Of a DNA stretch of 64,000 nt, positions 22,080-33,542 are shown piece after piece (positions within the stretch are counted from its first letter, which is position 1; each line of letters begins with the position of its first letter). Under the pieces are notes generated by a model that was given only the letters and a program-made list of their open reading frames with translations, had not been told where the DNA came from and did not search any database. This DNA is from Fomes fomentarius (Eukaryota; Basidiomycota; Agaricomycetes; Polyporales; Polyporaceae), in assembly GCA_022606135.1 (NCBI GenBank), contig JABYQN010000006.1, forward strand, positions 2,356,001-2,420,000. Direction: 5' to 3'. Position numbers and translations under genes: made by a program.

Positions 22080-23641
22080 TTATCCCCGCGAATGAGTGGA
22101 CGCAGTGCTCGCAGCATATGCCGGCGCGCCAGGGGCAAACGAGGGCGGCCCGTAAGATGGCGAGTTGCGGTTTTGCTGGAGCTGCGAACGTGGTGTGCTC
22201 TGGACGTCGCCGCGCCACGACTTCGGCGGTCGGAGGTCGACGTGCGCGAGTTGCTGGCGCGCAGCTTTAAATTCGAGCTCCTCCATCTGATTTTGCGCTA
22301 GGATCGCAGCCTTTGCCTCTGCCTGCCTCTGTAGCTCCGCCTCAGACTCGTCCGACAGGTAGTCGGTGAAGCCACCGTCAGAGATGACGGTAGTCTCCGA
22401 GCTACTGCCACTGCTGGTGCTAGAGGCACCACTACTGGCAACGCTCATCTTCTCCACCTTGTCCACCACCTCTTCAATCGTGCTTCCCCGTCGAGCCGAG
22501 GTTGCATCTGGGACGCGTTCCACGGACACCTCCATTCTACGAGATGGTGGAGGAACACTCGTAGATGTAGCGTTGGTTGTTGGAGCCACTCGCCGGCGCG
22601 GGGCTGTATCAGCCGCAGCGGCTTTGGTCGCTAAGGATGGCGCGATGGAGGATATAGATGGACGTCGCTCAGTACTTCGGCGTGCCACTGAGCCACTGAG
22701 TTCAGCGTGCTTGCGCCCGGGAGAGTTCTGGGACGTGTTGGATGGATCGGGACGCTTATCGGCAAAGACATCCATTGCAGAGCGACGACTGGTCTGATGC
22801 TGCTCCACGGAGGACACATTTGGGAGTGAAGAAGACGTCCCGTCTCCTCCGCCAGCACGGGAGATGGTCGAAAGGGAGGCATTCACCTGCTGTGGACTCC
22901 CTCCCGAGCGCCCTCTGGAGGCGATTGTAACTGCGTTGCTGCGGGTGGTCCCTGTCTCCGTCTTCGTCGGGCTTGCGACATTGTAACTGGACCGTCTAGC
23001 CATACCGGGAGCAGCTGACTGTATCGCCGCAACACGTCCACTCCCAGTAGGGCTGCCCAAGGGAGGAGTGCCTCTGGGGAGGTAGGGGGACAGATGCCGT
23101 CAAGTATCGTTTTGATCTCAGGTGGAATGGGGGTTCGATGCACAACATTGACGGCAGGCCAGTCCGCAGCGCCAATATACTTGTGCTCAGCAGGAGTCGG
23201 CTCGCGGCAGCACCCTGGCCAGCCCGGATTCTGGTAGCCTGAGCGGCTCGGCGGCGGATTGGTCTTCGCCCACTGCATATGAAACACTTTGAGTTTCACA
23301 TACGATCGACAATGGAAGGGGCGCCGACAAATACCTTACAGAACCCGCAGCCTTGGAAGGTCTGCACTGTATGCCGATCTGAGGTTAGAGCGCGGCGATA
23401 ACGGATGCAAGAGCGTTGCGGGACTGACCCTCGGCATTCTTGAGGTATAATACATCGTGACGAGGGTGGTTCTGAGTGTTTCGGCACACATCCTTGATAT
23501 GTGGACATCTGAATCGACGAGGTGTGGGCGCCAGAAAGAGAATGAGGATAGAGGAGGTGTATACCTAGAACTAGGCTTGAAGACTTTGCACATTGGGCAG
23601 GTGCTAATGGCCTGCTGCACAGAACCGACTGGAAAGCACAT
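22080..23641 (-). CDS. Uncharacterised fungal protein: Cys-rich N-terminus, disordered Ser-rich tail
   Basis: Five exons (23641-23565, 23508-23429, 23378-23335, 23272-23181, 23073-22080) give 428 residues. The first 90 residues hold paired Cys (CPMCK, RCPHIKDVC, FQGCGFCKWAK, GWPGCCREP), suggesting a small zinc-binding fold. The remainder is a long low-complexity region rich in Ser, Pro, Arg and Ala with one predicted helix (SEAELQRQAEAKAAILAQNQMEELEFKAARQQ). The fourth intron is a choice: skipping it keeps YIGAADWPAVNVVHRTPIPPEIK in frame, but the frame then ends at a different stop, so either the intron is alternative or a frameshift is present. I do not recognise a family. It is divergent from NCS1. 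Confidence 0.6.
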
Positions 23642-24389
23642 GGCGAGCACGAAGGCTAGAGGCTAGCGGCCGAGGACGAAAGAGAGTGCGGAGAAGGACA
23701 GGACGGCGGAGAGACGGCTCAAAAAGGGGCCCAAAGGTATTTGTACTGCGAAGGTACAGGAAGAAGGCAAATGCATGCGGTTCCTGCTCACGTAGCTGAT
23801 CAAGTCCATTTAGGCGAGTCATATAAGTTCACGGTGATAATCCCAGGAAGAGAGAGTAGAGACGGTCGGACTGCTCGAAAGGCGGCACCAGGCTCGCAAA
23901 TGGTGGTTCTGTGCAGCTTTCATCCCAGTGTGCTTCCTTTCTCTCTCCTCCCTGCCTCGAGGCAGCAGCATGCCCTCCTCCCAGCTGTACCATCAGCCAT
24001 ATTTCCCTTACATATCCACTTATCCCGCTCCCCGATTCCCACTCCGCCCAGCGAGCAATGCGTCATCCATGCAGCTGTACATTGCACCTAGCAGCAGCAT
24101 TGCCGACGCTTGCGGCGGGCTACATGCTCCTTCCGGGAGTCGTTGTGCGCGAGAACAAGGAAGGCGGAGACGGGCGCTGAGGGCACATGGGCAGGATTAT
24201 GTGTGCTAAGTCCCGATGCGGACCTATCTCAGGATATGTGGCAAGCGATGACGCGCATGGCTTGGCGGGGGCGTTCACCGCCTCCGTAAATCTGGGCGCA
24301 AGTACTTTAGCAGGATACTGTAGCGCCCTCTCCTTCCTATTTCCCAGCCTGTCTCCCCCTCGCATATCCCAGCAACTCACCACCCCGCC
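23642..24389. promoter_or_regulatory. Divergent intergenic region upstream of NCS1
   Basis: 748 bp between two divergent start codons. The right part (about 23910-24060) is C/T-rich on the plus strand, a common promoter feature in filamentous fungi. A plus-strand open stretch at 23911-24209 has no family resemblance and is not called. Confidence 0.4.
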
Positions 24390-25285
24390 ATGGGCAAGTC
24401 GCAGAGCAAACTCTCTCCAGAACAGCTTGCGGATCTCCAGAAACACACCTACTGTGCGTGTGTTCCATCGCCCAAAGCCGTGACACTGCACTCACAAGAC
24501 ATGCTGCCCTCCAGTCGATAAGCGAGAGCTACAACAGTGGTACGCACCTACGCGGCCCCGATCGCGATGTATCTGTGCCGCGTCTGACCTGCATTGCTTT
24601 CTTTTCGCTCCCCGCGCGCCGTTCATTGTTCCCAGGTACAAAGGCTTCCTCAAGGACTGCCCGTCTGGACAGCTGGACAAGGCGGAGTTTGGACGAATAT
24701 ACAAGCAGTTCTTCCCGTTCGGTGATCCTGGCGAGTTCGCGGACTACGTCTTCAATGTCTTCGATGAGAACAAGAATGGCACCATTGACTTCAAGGAGTT
24801 CATTTGCGCGCTCAGCGTGACTAGCCGCGGAAGGTTAGACGAGAAGCTCAAGTGTGCGTAACGTAAACATGGTCTCCGTCTCCGTCACTGACCTCGCGCA
24901 TGCATTAGGGGCGTTCCAGTTGTATGACATCGATGGAGATGGATACATCACATACGCGGAGATGCTGCAGATCGTCCAGTCGATATACAAGATGACTGGT
25001 CAGATGGTGAAGCTGCCCGTTGACGAAGACACGCCGGAGAAGGTGAGTACCCACGAGTTAGCACGCACTGGCTTCTTTAATGAAACCTTCTGGATTCCAG
25101 CGCGTTGACAAGATCTTCCGTAACATGGACAGGGATAAGGATGCGAAGCTCACATACGAGGAGTTTGTGGAAGGAAGCAAACAGGATCCGACGATTGTGC
25201 AGGTGCGCCCAGCCCAATCTGGCTCATTACGGATTGACCGAACCCCTTCGCACAGGCATTGTCACTATACGACGGGCTGGTATAG
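24390..25285 (+). CDS. NCS1: Neuronal calcium sensor 1 / frequenin homolog
   Basis: Small N-myristoylated Ca2+ sensor; in yeast the homolog activates the PI4-kinase Pik1 at the Golgi. Six exons (24390-24453, 24515-24539, 24636-24853, 24909-25042, 25101-25202, 25256-25285) give 190 residues, exactly the family length. MGKSQSKLS carries the N-myristoylation consensus. EF-hand 1 is degenerate as usual ([13 protein letters not shown]). Hands 2-4 have good loops: [26 protein letters not shown] and [13 protein letters not shown]. The C-terminus ends ALSLYDGLV. The 25-nt second exon encodes FDKRELQQW and is needed for the family match. Confidence 0.95.
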
Positions 25286-25541
25286 TAGGAAAATAGTTAT
25301 CGGGTGATCGGCTGTGTCGTCTTCTCCGTAAGTAGTCAAGAAGGCACTGTCGAACGATCGAGGGAATGACGCAAGCAGCGTGTTAACCCCTTGCACAGGC
25401 TTTCTTGGGACGCTATTACTCATTGCGACACCTAAGGGACGATATGTCAAAGCTGTACGTGTACGACCTGTGACGGTGTTTCCAGTGGACGTAGACAGAG
25501 AATGTATATCATTATGGATAATATGGGCCATCGTACACGGA

Positions 25542-26873
25542 CTACTGATTCGCGGGTAACCTACCATACTTCTTCAAAATCCTCGTGTCGACATCCTTGG
25601 CTATCCAAGAATGCAACCCCTCGGAGAATTCAAGGTTATCACGTTCTGCTTTGAACAGCTTGTTGTAATCCTGTGCTTGGCCGGGCTGGGGTGCTGCGGT
25701 GGCAGCCGCAGCAAATGGCGTCGTCATATCCCGCGAAGAGTCCGCGGCTAATAAGGTGCATGCATGTCAGAATCGAAATATAGCACACAGCTCCTTTAGC
25801 GGCATTTACGAAGCGATGCGGAAGAAACAGACGCACAATTCTCTCCTCCGAGAATGAGCCGGTACAGTCCATTTAGACCGAAGAAGTTGAGGAAGTACCA
25901 CGAAAGCGAGGATACCCAACGCACGTCCATATCAGGTGTTTCAACCCCACGCTGCAGCATACTCTTGAAGCCGAGCGTAAGCGGGAATGGCAGCTTGACT
26001 GGAGTCCGCGGATGAGCCGACCGATGTGAGAGCGAAAGCATCACATGGATAGGTCAGCACTGTGAATGAACACGCGGAGGAGCGAGGGAATATTCAGGTA
26101 TAGAGTGATGCATGGAAGAGGAAGAGGAACGATGGAGCTGCAAGATGGAAGATAGAAGGTAGCGTACGGGCGCGGAGAAGCACGGGCGGAGGGACGAGAA
26201 GGACGATGCGGAATTGGGGAGGACGGGACTCACTAAGGACGAAGCCCTGGAAGAAGAAATTGATCCAGCCCATGATCACCATCTGCGGGACCATCATCAC
26301 CATCTGCGTCTTCATGCCCGCCATCATGCCATCCATCGCGGCGGGGTCCGTGAGCGGGTTTGGAGGCGCACTCGCAGGTGCGTCAGCTTTTGGGGGGCCG
26401 TCCTTGAGGTACGTCCCGTCGGCGAACGCCTGGGAGAGGTGCTGCGAGATCGCCTTGTAGTGCGTGGGCGGGAGCGGCGAGTTCGCGGACGTCGCACGGA
26501 GGATTTGTGAGCGTACGAGGGCGCGTCTGCGTCAGAAGGGCGGCGCGTGCGTGAGGGAGCATGTGGCATTGGACGGCGGGGGGACGTACTGTTCCCGAAT
26601 GGCGTTTCTCGGGAGTTTCTTAGGAGGAGATTGAAGCAGAAGGACTACGTAGTGCCGCAGAATGCCCACAAGGATCTACTCTGCCCTTCAGAATGGATGC
26701 ACAAGGACGGAGAGTTTGGTAGACGCACCATGACCACGGTGATTGGGAATAGAACCCAATCCCGTATCTGAGGGTCGAGGTACAGCGAGACCCTGATTAG
26801 TATAGTGAGCTCGCATTGCGCTGGAAGCAGAGAGCTGCGAGAGAGAAGTCAAGACATACGTAGAGCTCGACAT
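25542..26873 (-). CDS. EMC3: ER membrane protein complex subunit 3
   Basis: Core insertase subunit of the EMC, related to YidC/Oxa1/Get1, inserting tail-anchored and multipass proteins. Six exons (26873-26860, 26792-26729, 26675-26590, 26526-26234, 25998-25837, 25747-25542) give 274 residues. TM1 is [23 protein letters not shown]. The Met-rich TM2 is [79 protein letters not shown] (TM3) and a polar Ala-rich tail follow. The first exon is only 14 nt (MSSS). The motifs match the family closely, so it looks functional. Confidence 0.94.
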
Positions 26874-27125
26874 GGTGGCGGTCGGAGGTAGTAGTACAGC
26901 TGGAGCCAGAGGCCACGGCAGTGATCACCTCAACGCGCGCCTCGCCGCCGGACCGTACTGAGGCGCTTCTCGTTGACGGTAACTCGTGTTAACTCGTTAC
27001 AGCCTGTCTTTGACTCTTCTCTTCGTCGGAACGGCTAACAGAGCAATTACGAGAGTAGACATTGCAAGCAACTATACATTGTATCATATAGAGCTCATCA
27101 TGGTCATAAGGCGTCGTCGTGTCCC

Positions 27126-28598
27126 CTATGCGATGTGAACGACCTGGTAGTTGAAGTTGCAGATGCCGTTCGTGCTCGACACGACATCCTGCGTGCTACT
27201 GCCCACACCCAATATCTGACCACTCCCATTCACAAGCTCCACGCGCTGCGCACCTGTCTTGATTGGAACCGACGCAAAGTTCAAGCCGGCCTTGGTCTCG
27301 AGGCCCGCAACGACGTTGCCGCCGCTGGTGACGCGGATCGTTGTGCCGTTCGTGTTCGCAGGGAGAAGGACAGCAATGTTGATCAAGTCCTCTGCGCTCT
27401 GGAAGTTCCTTGGCTTGCCCAGGCCGTCGTTGCACGACCCGTCCTTGAGCAGCGGACGGTACCAGAACGCGCCTGCGAAGTCGCCCCACGGCGTGACGTC
27501 GTTGATGCTCGTCTTGCCGGCCTTGTACGCGGTCGTGAAGGGCGCGAGGACGTGCTGCCAGGCGGTATGGTCGAAGCCGTTCGCGTACGCCTCGATCGCG
27601 GGCGCGCCTGCGATGGCCTCGGGCCAATTGTTGCCGATGTAGTGCGACTCGCCGGCGTCGTTCCAGGTGACGATCTCGACGAAGTCGGGCTGGAGGGCGA
27701 GGACTTGCTGGATGCGGAGAGGGAGGTTCAGCTCACCGCGGCGGTACCAGTTCTGGCCGCCGTCGATATGCTTGAATTGGACAGAAGAGAGCGCTGTACG
27801 AGCACCCAGAAGTTACATAGCATTTCAGACTTCACCGAGATGTAGCGAGCAGTGGACTCACGCATCATGTAGAGCTTGCCCGCGGCCCGCGCTGCCTGGA
27901 GCGAGGTCTGGTCCTTAGCCGAGCTGACGTTGACGAGACCCTCGCTCTCCTGGGGCCACGCCGACTCCCAGCTGAAAACACCATCGACGACAGGGTAGTT
28001 CTGGAAGAAACTTGCGTCGTACGCATTGCCAGCGGCACCGGTGAAATCGTCGAAGTCGGGAACGAAGAAGGGGTTGACGCCTCCGCCCGAGAGCACGTCC
28101 TTGAACTGTTGCTGCCAGCCCGCGTTGGGGTTGGCGGCACCAAACGTCTTCGCTCCGCCGTTGAACGTGCTCACAAACGGACGGTTCTCGTGGCGGTAGT
28201 ACGCGCTGTTGCCCTGGTACTGGCGGAAGAGGGGCAGGAAAGTGGACGGCTGGTCGATGGCGTTCAAGTCGAACGAGAAGAAGAGCTTGAACTCATTCGA
28301 GTTCGCTGCGTCAAAGAGCCATTTGACTGCAGTCGCGGTGAACTCTGCGTTGGGTTGTTGCACATTGAGTGCAAACGCGTCGAGACCCATCGCCTTCGCA
28401 TCCGTGACATCCTTCACGGCTTGCGAGGTGTCGCCGAAGCTTCCGACCTAGGCAAGATAGCATGAGACACAGTGAATGATACATTCAACGACATACTATG
28501 TAGTGCGCGAACACACCCTTGAGGTCAGCATTAGCTTGACTGACTAGGGATGTGATTGAGCCGAAAATGGCGAGAGCGGAACACCCGAACAGACGCAT
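27126..28598 (-). CDS. Secreted alpha-1,3-glucanase (mutanase), GH71
   Basis: Endo-alpha-1,3-glucanase of glycoside hydrolase family 71, attacking the alpha-1,3-glucan of fungal cell walls. Three exons (28598-28497, 28447-27862, 27793-27126) give 451 residues. A signal peptide (MRLFGCSALAIFGSITSL) precedes GVFAHYIVGSFG. The catalytic barrel shows MGLDAFALNVQ, FKLFFSFDLNAI, NPFFVPDFDDFTG, VDGVFSWESAWP and FVEIVTWNDAGESHYIGN with acidic residues at the expected places. The C-terminal beta domain ends in a short stretch ICNFNYQVVHIA, and no separate carbohydrate-binding module is seen. Likely roles are wall remodelling or mycoparasitism. Confidence 0.92.
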
Positions 28599-29392
28599 GC
28601 GTAGTTAACCAGTAACCTGCGGTGGTATAAGGGTCGTATGAAGTGTCGGAGGGGAGCAGGGACTGTGACCGCGTATATATGCTCGACTTCTACCGGATGC
28701 ATCTTAGACTTCATAGCACCGGTGTGTCAATTTGACTAACTTGATGAAATTAGTCAGTTTCGCGGCCAAGTCTACGATCCGGCCCTCGTCTGGTAGTCAA
28801 TGTCGATGTCGTCATGATGATTGACCCCAGCCAAAGTTTTCCCATGACGGAACGGCAGGCCAGTGATTGCGGTCGCGTGCACAACCATGCACATGGACAA
28901 GCAAAGCATGAATGGTTAGAAGAAGGCTTGAACGTATCCGGGGCTGGTGCTCCTTGATCAAAGGTGCATAATGATATGGCATCACCTGCCTCGCGAGGAA
29001 TCGAAAGGCCGGGAAAGTCATTTACGAATGCACCGCCACCCGACGCCGCTAAGCGCTGAGGCTTCTTTGAATTTCTTAGCTTGTCCAACTTGCCTGGAGT
29101 CCAGCAACAGTTCATTGCTCGACCTCACAATGGAATGCATCTTCATTGGTTAGGGGTGATTGATGTGAGTTATTTCGCAATATTTATCCGGTCCAAGGAT
29201 GCTTTGGACCCGGCTTCAGCATAGGGGAAGCGTCCATTCAACCGGATTATGGTTGGATCCACATCCTTTGTTGGACCGTCGCACAACGTCAAACGACGTC
29301 CACTAACTACTTCTAGAAACCGAGGCCGACTGATGCTTGTTTTTCTCGACGCAACACACATTCCTTGACTCGAGCCACCCATTGCACTCGTT
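28599..29392. other. Divergent intergenic region, GH71/MYND1
   Basis: 794 bp containing the promoters of the GH71 gene (-) and the first MYND gene (+). Around 28675 there is a TATA-like stretch (tatatatg, upstream of GH71 on the minus strand). A 121-codon minus-strand open frame at 28750-29115 has no family resemblance and is probably chance. Confidence 0.4.
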
Positions 29393-30132
29393 ATGAACCG
29401 GTCACAGACTCGAACCTGTTCGAAGCCGCATTGCTCTGCAGTGGCTTCGGATCACATCAAGTGCTCGCGTTGCGATTCGGTCTACTACTGCGTGCGCAAG
29501 CATCAGTTTGCTGTGGGTTCTTCAACACTTGACTGGCCTGTCGGTGGAAGTAGCTCAATGACATCCAGGATCTAAAACGACACAAGTCGCAGTGCGCGAA
29601 CCCAGCATCCACGGCCGTACCACCTCTCGCAGCCAGCGCAGCAGTCGGTGCCGCGGATGAAGAACAAGTCCGCACAGTGGACGTCGTGCTCTTCCCTGCC
29701 TCCGGCCTACCTGCATGCATCATCCGTATGGATTGCTTCATCCGCAACAACCGCGTCTACCACGGCCTCAAAGAGGAATGGCTAGACTTCCGCCAGTACA
29801 TCGACTCCCCGATGATCACCAGTGTGGCGATTGGCCCTATCCGCCGCTCAGCTCGGCCGCACAGCAGGCTGTACCTCGCATGGAACGATAGCGCGGTGTG
29901 CGACGGGTCCGCGATCAACTACTGTGTTCGCCGATACACTGAAGGTCACCACCAGGCAATCTGGCACGGGAACCTCATCGGCTACCGTGCGCGCGAGCCC
30001 ACCCGGAAGCACATGGAGTACATCGACATCACGGACAAGGACATTGCGACATTCGTTGCGTTCTTCAGGAAACACAACGCGCAAGAACCTCCTGAAGTGC
30101 CGGACACGGTTGTGCGCCACTTCTACGATTGA
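29393..30132 (+). CDS. MYND-finger protein, tandem paralog 1
   Basis: Two exons (29393-29512, 29569-30132) give 227 residues. The N-terminal MYND-type zinc finger has ligands C-x4-C ... CSRCDSVYYC ... DLKRHKSQC; the first pair spacing is wider than the usual CxxC. A core domain follows from about residue 75: VVLFPASGLPACII, then RLYLAWNDSA, IWHGNLIGYRAREP, and EYIDITDKDIATFVAFFRKH. It stops 17 residues after that motif and lacks the coiled-coil and membrane tail of paralogs 2 and 3, so it may be a cytosolic form or a truncated copy. The core domain is not one I can name. Confidence 0.75.
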
Positions 30133-30611
30133 GCAACGGGTCAACGAGTGGTCGTATGTTCTTGGGCGAATATGTTCTTGCAGACACTGATCTGGTGCAG
30201 TGCCAGATCGTGGAGATAGAGCATGCAGATGGTCAGTGGACAGGACCAGATGCACGGTGGGCGCGGTATGCTTGGTTGAATGATGATGTGTTATTTGCCT
30301 GCGATGGTCTTGTGCGTTTGGCCTGTGTGGCGACAGACAGGATGTATGCGCATGCACAGTTGGCCCGGCTGCTTTTCGCGGCCTCTCTCCAGATCGACAG
30401 GGTCTTCTGAGAGCGGCGAAGGAATAGCCCGTTTGGAAAGTTAGGTTTAATAGAATAGAGAAGGTGCGTCTGCTTCTGCCATAGTCCAACTTCCATCCCT
30501 CGACAACACAGTGGCGGCTGTTGACGTCATTCGTCCGAAACACCGAAAATCCAGACGCATACAAAGGACGTCGACCGCGACTTCACCCTCTCCTCCGCTC
30601 CTCAGCACCTC
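30133..30611. other. Intergenic region between MYND paralogs 1 and 2
   Basis: 479 bp. A plus-strand frame at 30129-30410 overlaps the end of paralog 1 but shows no similarity to the tail of its paralogs. No other feature is seen. Confidence 0.4.
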
Positions 30612-31811
30612 ATGCGAGTAGATATGAACGGCTCTCGTGAAGTATCCCTTCTCTGTACGTACCCACTCTGCGTAGTCGCGGCATCAGAAACGATATGCTG
30701 CACACAATGCAACATCGCGCGGTACTGTCAAAGGGCCCACCAGATTCTCGTGAGTCGCACCACAAGGAAAGATACGCACATGCTCACTGGTGTCCAGGAC
30801 ATCCGGCGCCATCGATGCGAATGCTTAGGGTCACCCAGAAGGCGAGAAGCTGAGACGCATGGCACTAGTGTGCTCCTCTTCGACGCCAACGAAGCATCTC
30901 CTCGTCTCACGCAGGTGGACTGTCGCCTCCTGAAGGACGCAGTGCTCCCGGACCAAGACCAGCCCGAGATGAATTGGAAGGCACACCTCGGTGCCACCCA
31001 TGAGTGTGTTATCGAGCATTGGCCCGTCGACGTAACCCTTCATCTCTTCCGATCAACACGTCGATACCATCCTACTTGTGCTCAGCTCTACCTTGCCCTC
31101 CTTTCGGAAGACACCCTCCCCATCTGCCATCGCCCAGTGAACCGCTGTATGGCCCACCTCACCGAGGGACCGCCGAAGAGATGGCGAGGGAGCGTCATCG
31201 CATACCGCTCCCGCGAGCCCAAGCGCATATACACCCAGTTCATGGATGATGATCTTCCCGCATTCATCACCTTCTTTCGTTGGTGTCCTCCAGTCCTAGA
31301 TCAAGACTCCTCATGCCATGAGCGCACTTCACCTTTCGACGACGAGACCTCGAAGTTCCTTATGTCCCACATCATCCTCAAGGTGGACTCTTTCAGCGAC
31401 CTGGAGTCGTCCCTCTCATCCGGTCCTCCATCTCCTGAGAGGCAGAGCGACGGCACATGCTTCACGCGACTTGCGGCGTCTGAGGCTGAGGACGCCGCTC
31501 GAGAGCGAGAATCTATCCGCAGTCTCATCAAGGAAGAGTTCACGACGCAGAGAACCCAGTTCCGGCAGCTGCTCCGGGGCGAGATTGGAGACCAGATCTG
31601 GGGCGCCGTCATCGCTACAGTGATTTTCATTACACTCGGCCAATGGGCATGTAGTGTCGGGGTACCCCTGATGCTGTGGTTCTCCTATGCCGCGATGAAG
31701 GTGGTGATCTGGGTATCTCTCAAAGTGTTGATGTGGTCAGTGAGATGCGTACTCACTATGTTGTCGTACCTGTTGTATTTTGTGGTCTGCTGTGCGATTC
31801 TGGCTCGCTGA
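30612..31811 (+). CDS. MYND-finger membrane protein, tandem paralog 2
   Basis: Two exons (30612-30749, 30798-31811) give 383 residues. The 48-nt intron contains no stop and keeps the frame, so retention would yield a 399-residue form with the finger disrupted. The MYND finger (C-x4-C, CTQCNIARYC, IRRHRCEC) has the same spacing as paralog 1. The core domain shows VLLFDANEASPRL, RWRGSVIAYRSREP and FMDDDLPAFITFFRW. A Ser/acidic linker leads to a charged helix (RESIRSLIKEEFTTQRTQF) and two or three closely packed membrane segments (about 31600-31810), with the C-terminus ending CCAILAR. Likely anchored in an internal membrane with the finger cytosolic; function unknown. Confidence 0.78.
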   Translation: MRVDMNGSREVSLLCTYPLCVVAASETICCTQCNIARYCQRAHQILVSRTTRKDTHMLTGVQDIRRHRCECLGSPRRREAETHGTSVLLFDANEASPRLTQVDCRLLKDAVLPDQDQPEMNWKAHLGATHECVIEHWPVDVTLHLFRSTRRYHPTCAQLYLALLSEDTLPICHRPVNRCMAHLTEGPPKRWRGSVIAYRSREPKRIYTQFMDDDLPAFITFFRWCPPVLDQDSSCHERTSPFDDETSKFLMSHIILKVDSFSDLESSLSSGPPSPERQSDGTCFTRLAASEAEDAARERESIRSLIKEEFTTQRTQFRQLLRGEIGDQIWGAVIATVIFITLGQWACSVGVPLMLWFSYAAMKVVIWVSLKVLMWSVRCVLTMLSYLLYFVVCCAILAR

Positions 31812-32209
31812 TTACCATGTGTTCCGCAGGCATATAGATATAGATATAGACAGCACCAGCCTCACAATGCACTATGGATGACTGGTGGACAGAAGGCCAA
31901 CACCGTGACCTTGTGTGCGTTTATTATGACTCGCAACTAGCGGCGCCGCTGACGGCGATCCACACGATGTGAGCCACCCTACACAAAGACCTTGCGCATA
32001 TGTGGGCGTGGAGAGTGATGTCACCTGGATAAATGACCCTCTGCGACGAAGACCACAAAGACCGCCATCAACGTATGATATATCTCTTTGATCGCCTGCA
32101 CGGAGAGAAACTCGTTTGAGTCTAGGAGGATGTTATATCAACGCCCTGTGGCGAGTCGATAGAGTCGAAGACATACAAAATCTCCTGCCCAATACGCCAC
32201 CCCACCATC
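31812..32209. other. Intergenic region between MYND paralogs 2 and 3
   Basis: 398 bp. A short run of GATATA-type repeats (about 31836-31850) is the only structure noticed. Confidence 0.4.
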
Positions 32210-33392
32210 ATGAAATCATCGCGTACACCCACCAACGGCGCCGACTCCTGGCATTCCACCCCGATTGTAAGCCATAACATTCATATGACATGCGTTGACC
32301 CGACCTCACTTCGCTGCACTGCTGCCAGGGTACCGACCTGGACGATGCACAAGGTGGAGAGACTCTGCTACGTAGAGTGGCCATCCTCTTGTTCTCCGCC
32401 GACGAGCCCGCTCCGCGTCTCGTGGAGGTAGAAGGCCGTGTGCGCAACGCGGACTTTGACGAGGAGCGGGACCAGACGATATGGGCGCCGTACTTCATGT
32501 CCCCCGCCGCAACCCAGAACGAAGTCGTCTCTGTCGGCGAGCTATGGCGGCCGGCTTCGGACGATGGCTCAGACCCCACGGCCGACATACCTTGCAACCT
32601 CATGTTCAGCAACAGACTCTGTCTCATCTTCTACGACCCCGCTGACGATCGCGACACTAGTGGCGCAGCGGTCCAGGACCTGGAGGACAACCTTGCCGTG
32701 CAGGCCGCGACGGAGGGCGCGGTGACACATTGGAAGGGCAATATTGTGGCGTACCGCGAGTACGAGGCCGGCGGCCAGGTCAAGTACGTCGACGTGACGA
32801 TGGACGACCTGCCTGCGCTCGTGCAGTTCCTGCGAAAACACGGCGAGCCCGACTCGCCGGGCCCGAGGGTGCCACCCCGGGCACGCACGGAGCGTTCGTG
32901 GAAGACCTGCTTGAGGAGCTCGGGCAAGCGACGGCGCACACGCGTATGTTGCAGGCACGTCTAAGCGTGGCTGAGCGGGACGTCCATGCGATGCGTCAGG
33001 AGCTCGTTGCGCTGAGGCAGACGGTTGCTGCTGGGCTCACGCATGAAGACCATCCGGAGCCCGCTGCGCGGGACGAGCAGGAGGCGGATATCAGGGGAGT
33101 GATGCGTGAGGAGCTTGCGTCGTGGAAGGAGGAGTTTGAGGGCGTCGTGCGGAAGAGGGTTATCCTTGGCTTCTGGTGGGCCTTGGTGATCATCCCCGCA
33201 GCCGTCGTGCTCGCAGTTGCGTGCTTGTATGGCATCTGGAAGATGATGGCAATGGGCGTGGACTACTTGGACCATGCCCGTGACTGGGTGCGACACCGAA
33301 TCTCAGGAGCTCCTTATGTGGAACCGGAGTATCCTATGTGGGAGGCGTTGAGGAAGAAGTGGTGTGTTTTGTTTCATTCTTGCGTCACCTAG
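32210..33392 (+). CDS. Finger-less membrane protein, tandem paralog 3
   Basis: Three exons (32210-32266, 32329-32868, 32916-33392) give 357 residues. The N-terminus (MKSSRTPTNGADSWH) has no MYND finger, but the core domain is clear: VAILLFSADEPAPRLVEVEG, NRLCLIFYDP, HWKGNIVAYREYE, and YVDVTMDDLPALVQFLRKH. The second intron (47 nt, AGG|gtgcca...ttgag) is needed to reach the downstream frame; without it there would be a -1 frameshift, so a broken gene is the alternative. A long charged coiled coil (EELGQATAH... through RQTVAAG) and MREELASWKEEFEGVV precede one strong TM (VILGFWWALVIIPAAVVLAV). The last 95 bp are part of the tandem duplication. Confidence 0.7.
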
Positions 33393-33542
33393 TAAGCAAT
33401 CAATCCATGTATTACAGTTCTGCCTATTGGACTCTCGGGACCATGCAATCAAAGTCCACGAAACTATCTGGCCGCCGTAATTGCACGTTTAACCAGGACT
33501 GTTGTATATTACACCACCTGCTAGTAGACCGTCGCCAATACG

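Noticed and set aside
27135..27845. 236-codon plus-strand frame
   Set aside because: Antisense shadow of the GH71 glucanase exon, whose minus-strand frame has clear family motifs.
28750..29115. 121-codon minus-strand frame MNCCWTPGKLDK...
   Set aside because: No splice partner, signal or family similarity; it lies in a divergent promoter interval.
29848..30564. 238-codon minus-strand frame opposite MYND paralog 1
   Set aside because: Antisense to a gene with a recognisable zinc finger and paralogs; no motif of its own.
32868..32916. Frameshift making MYND paralog 3 a pseudogene
   Set aside because: A 47-nt intron with GT-AG ends in matching phase explains the frame change. The frameshift remains a fallback until transcripts are seen.
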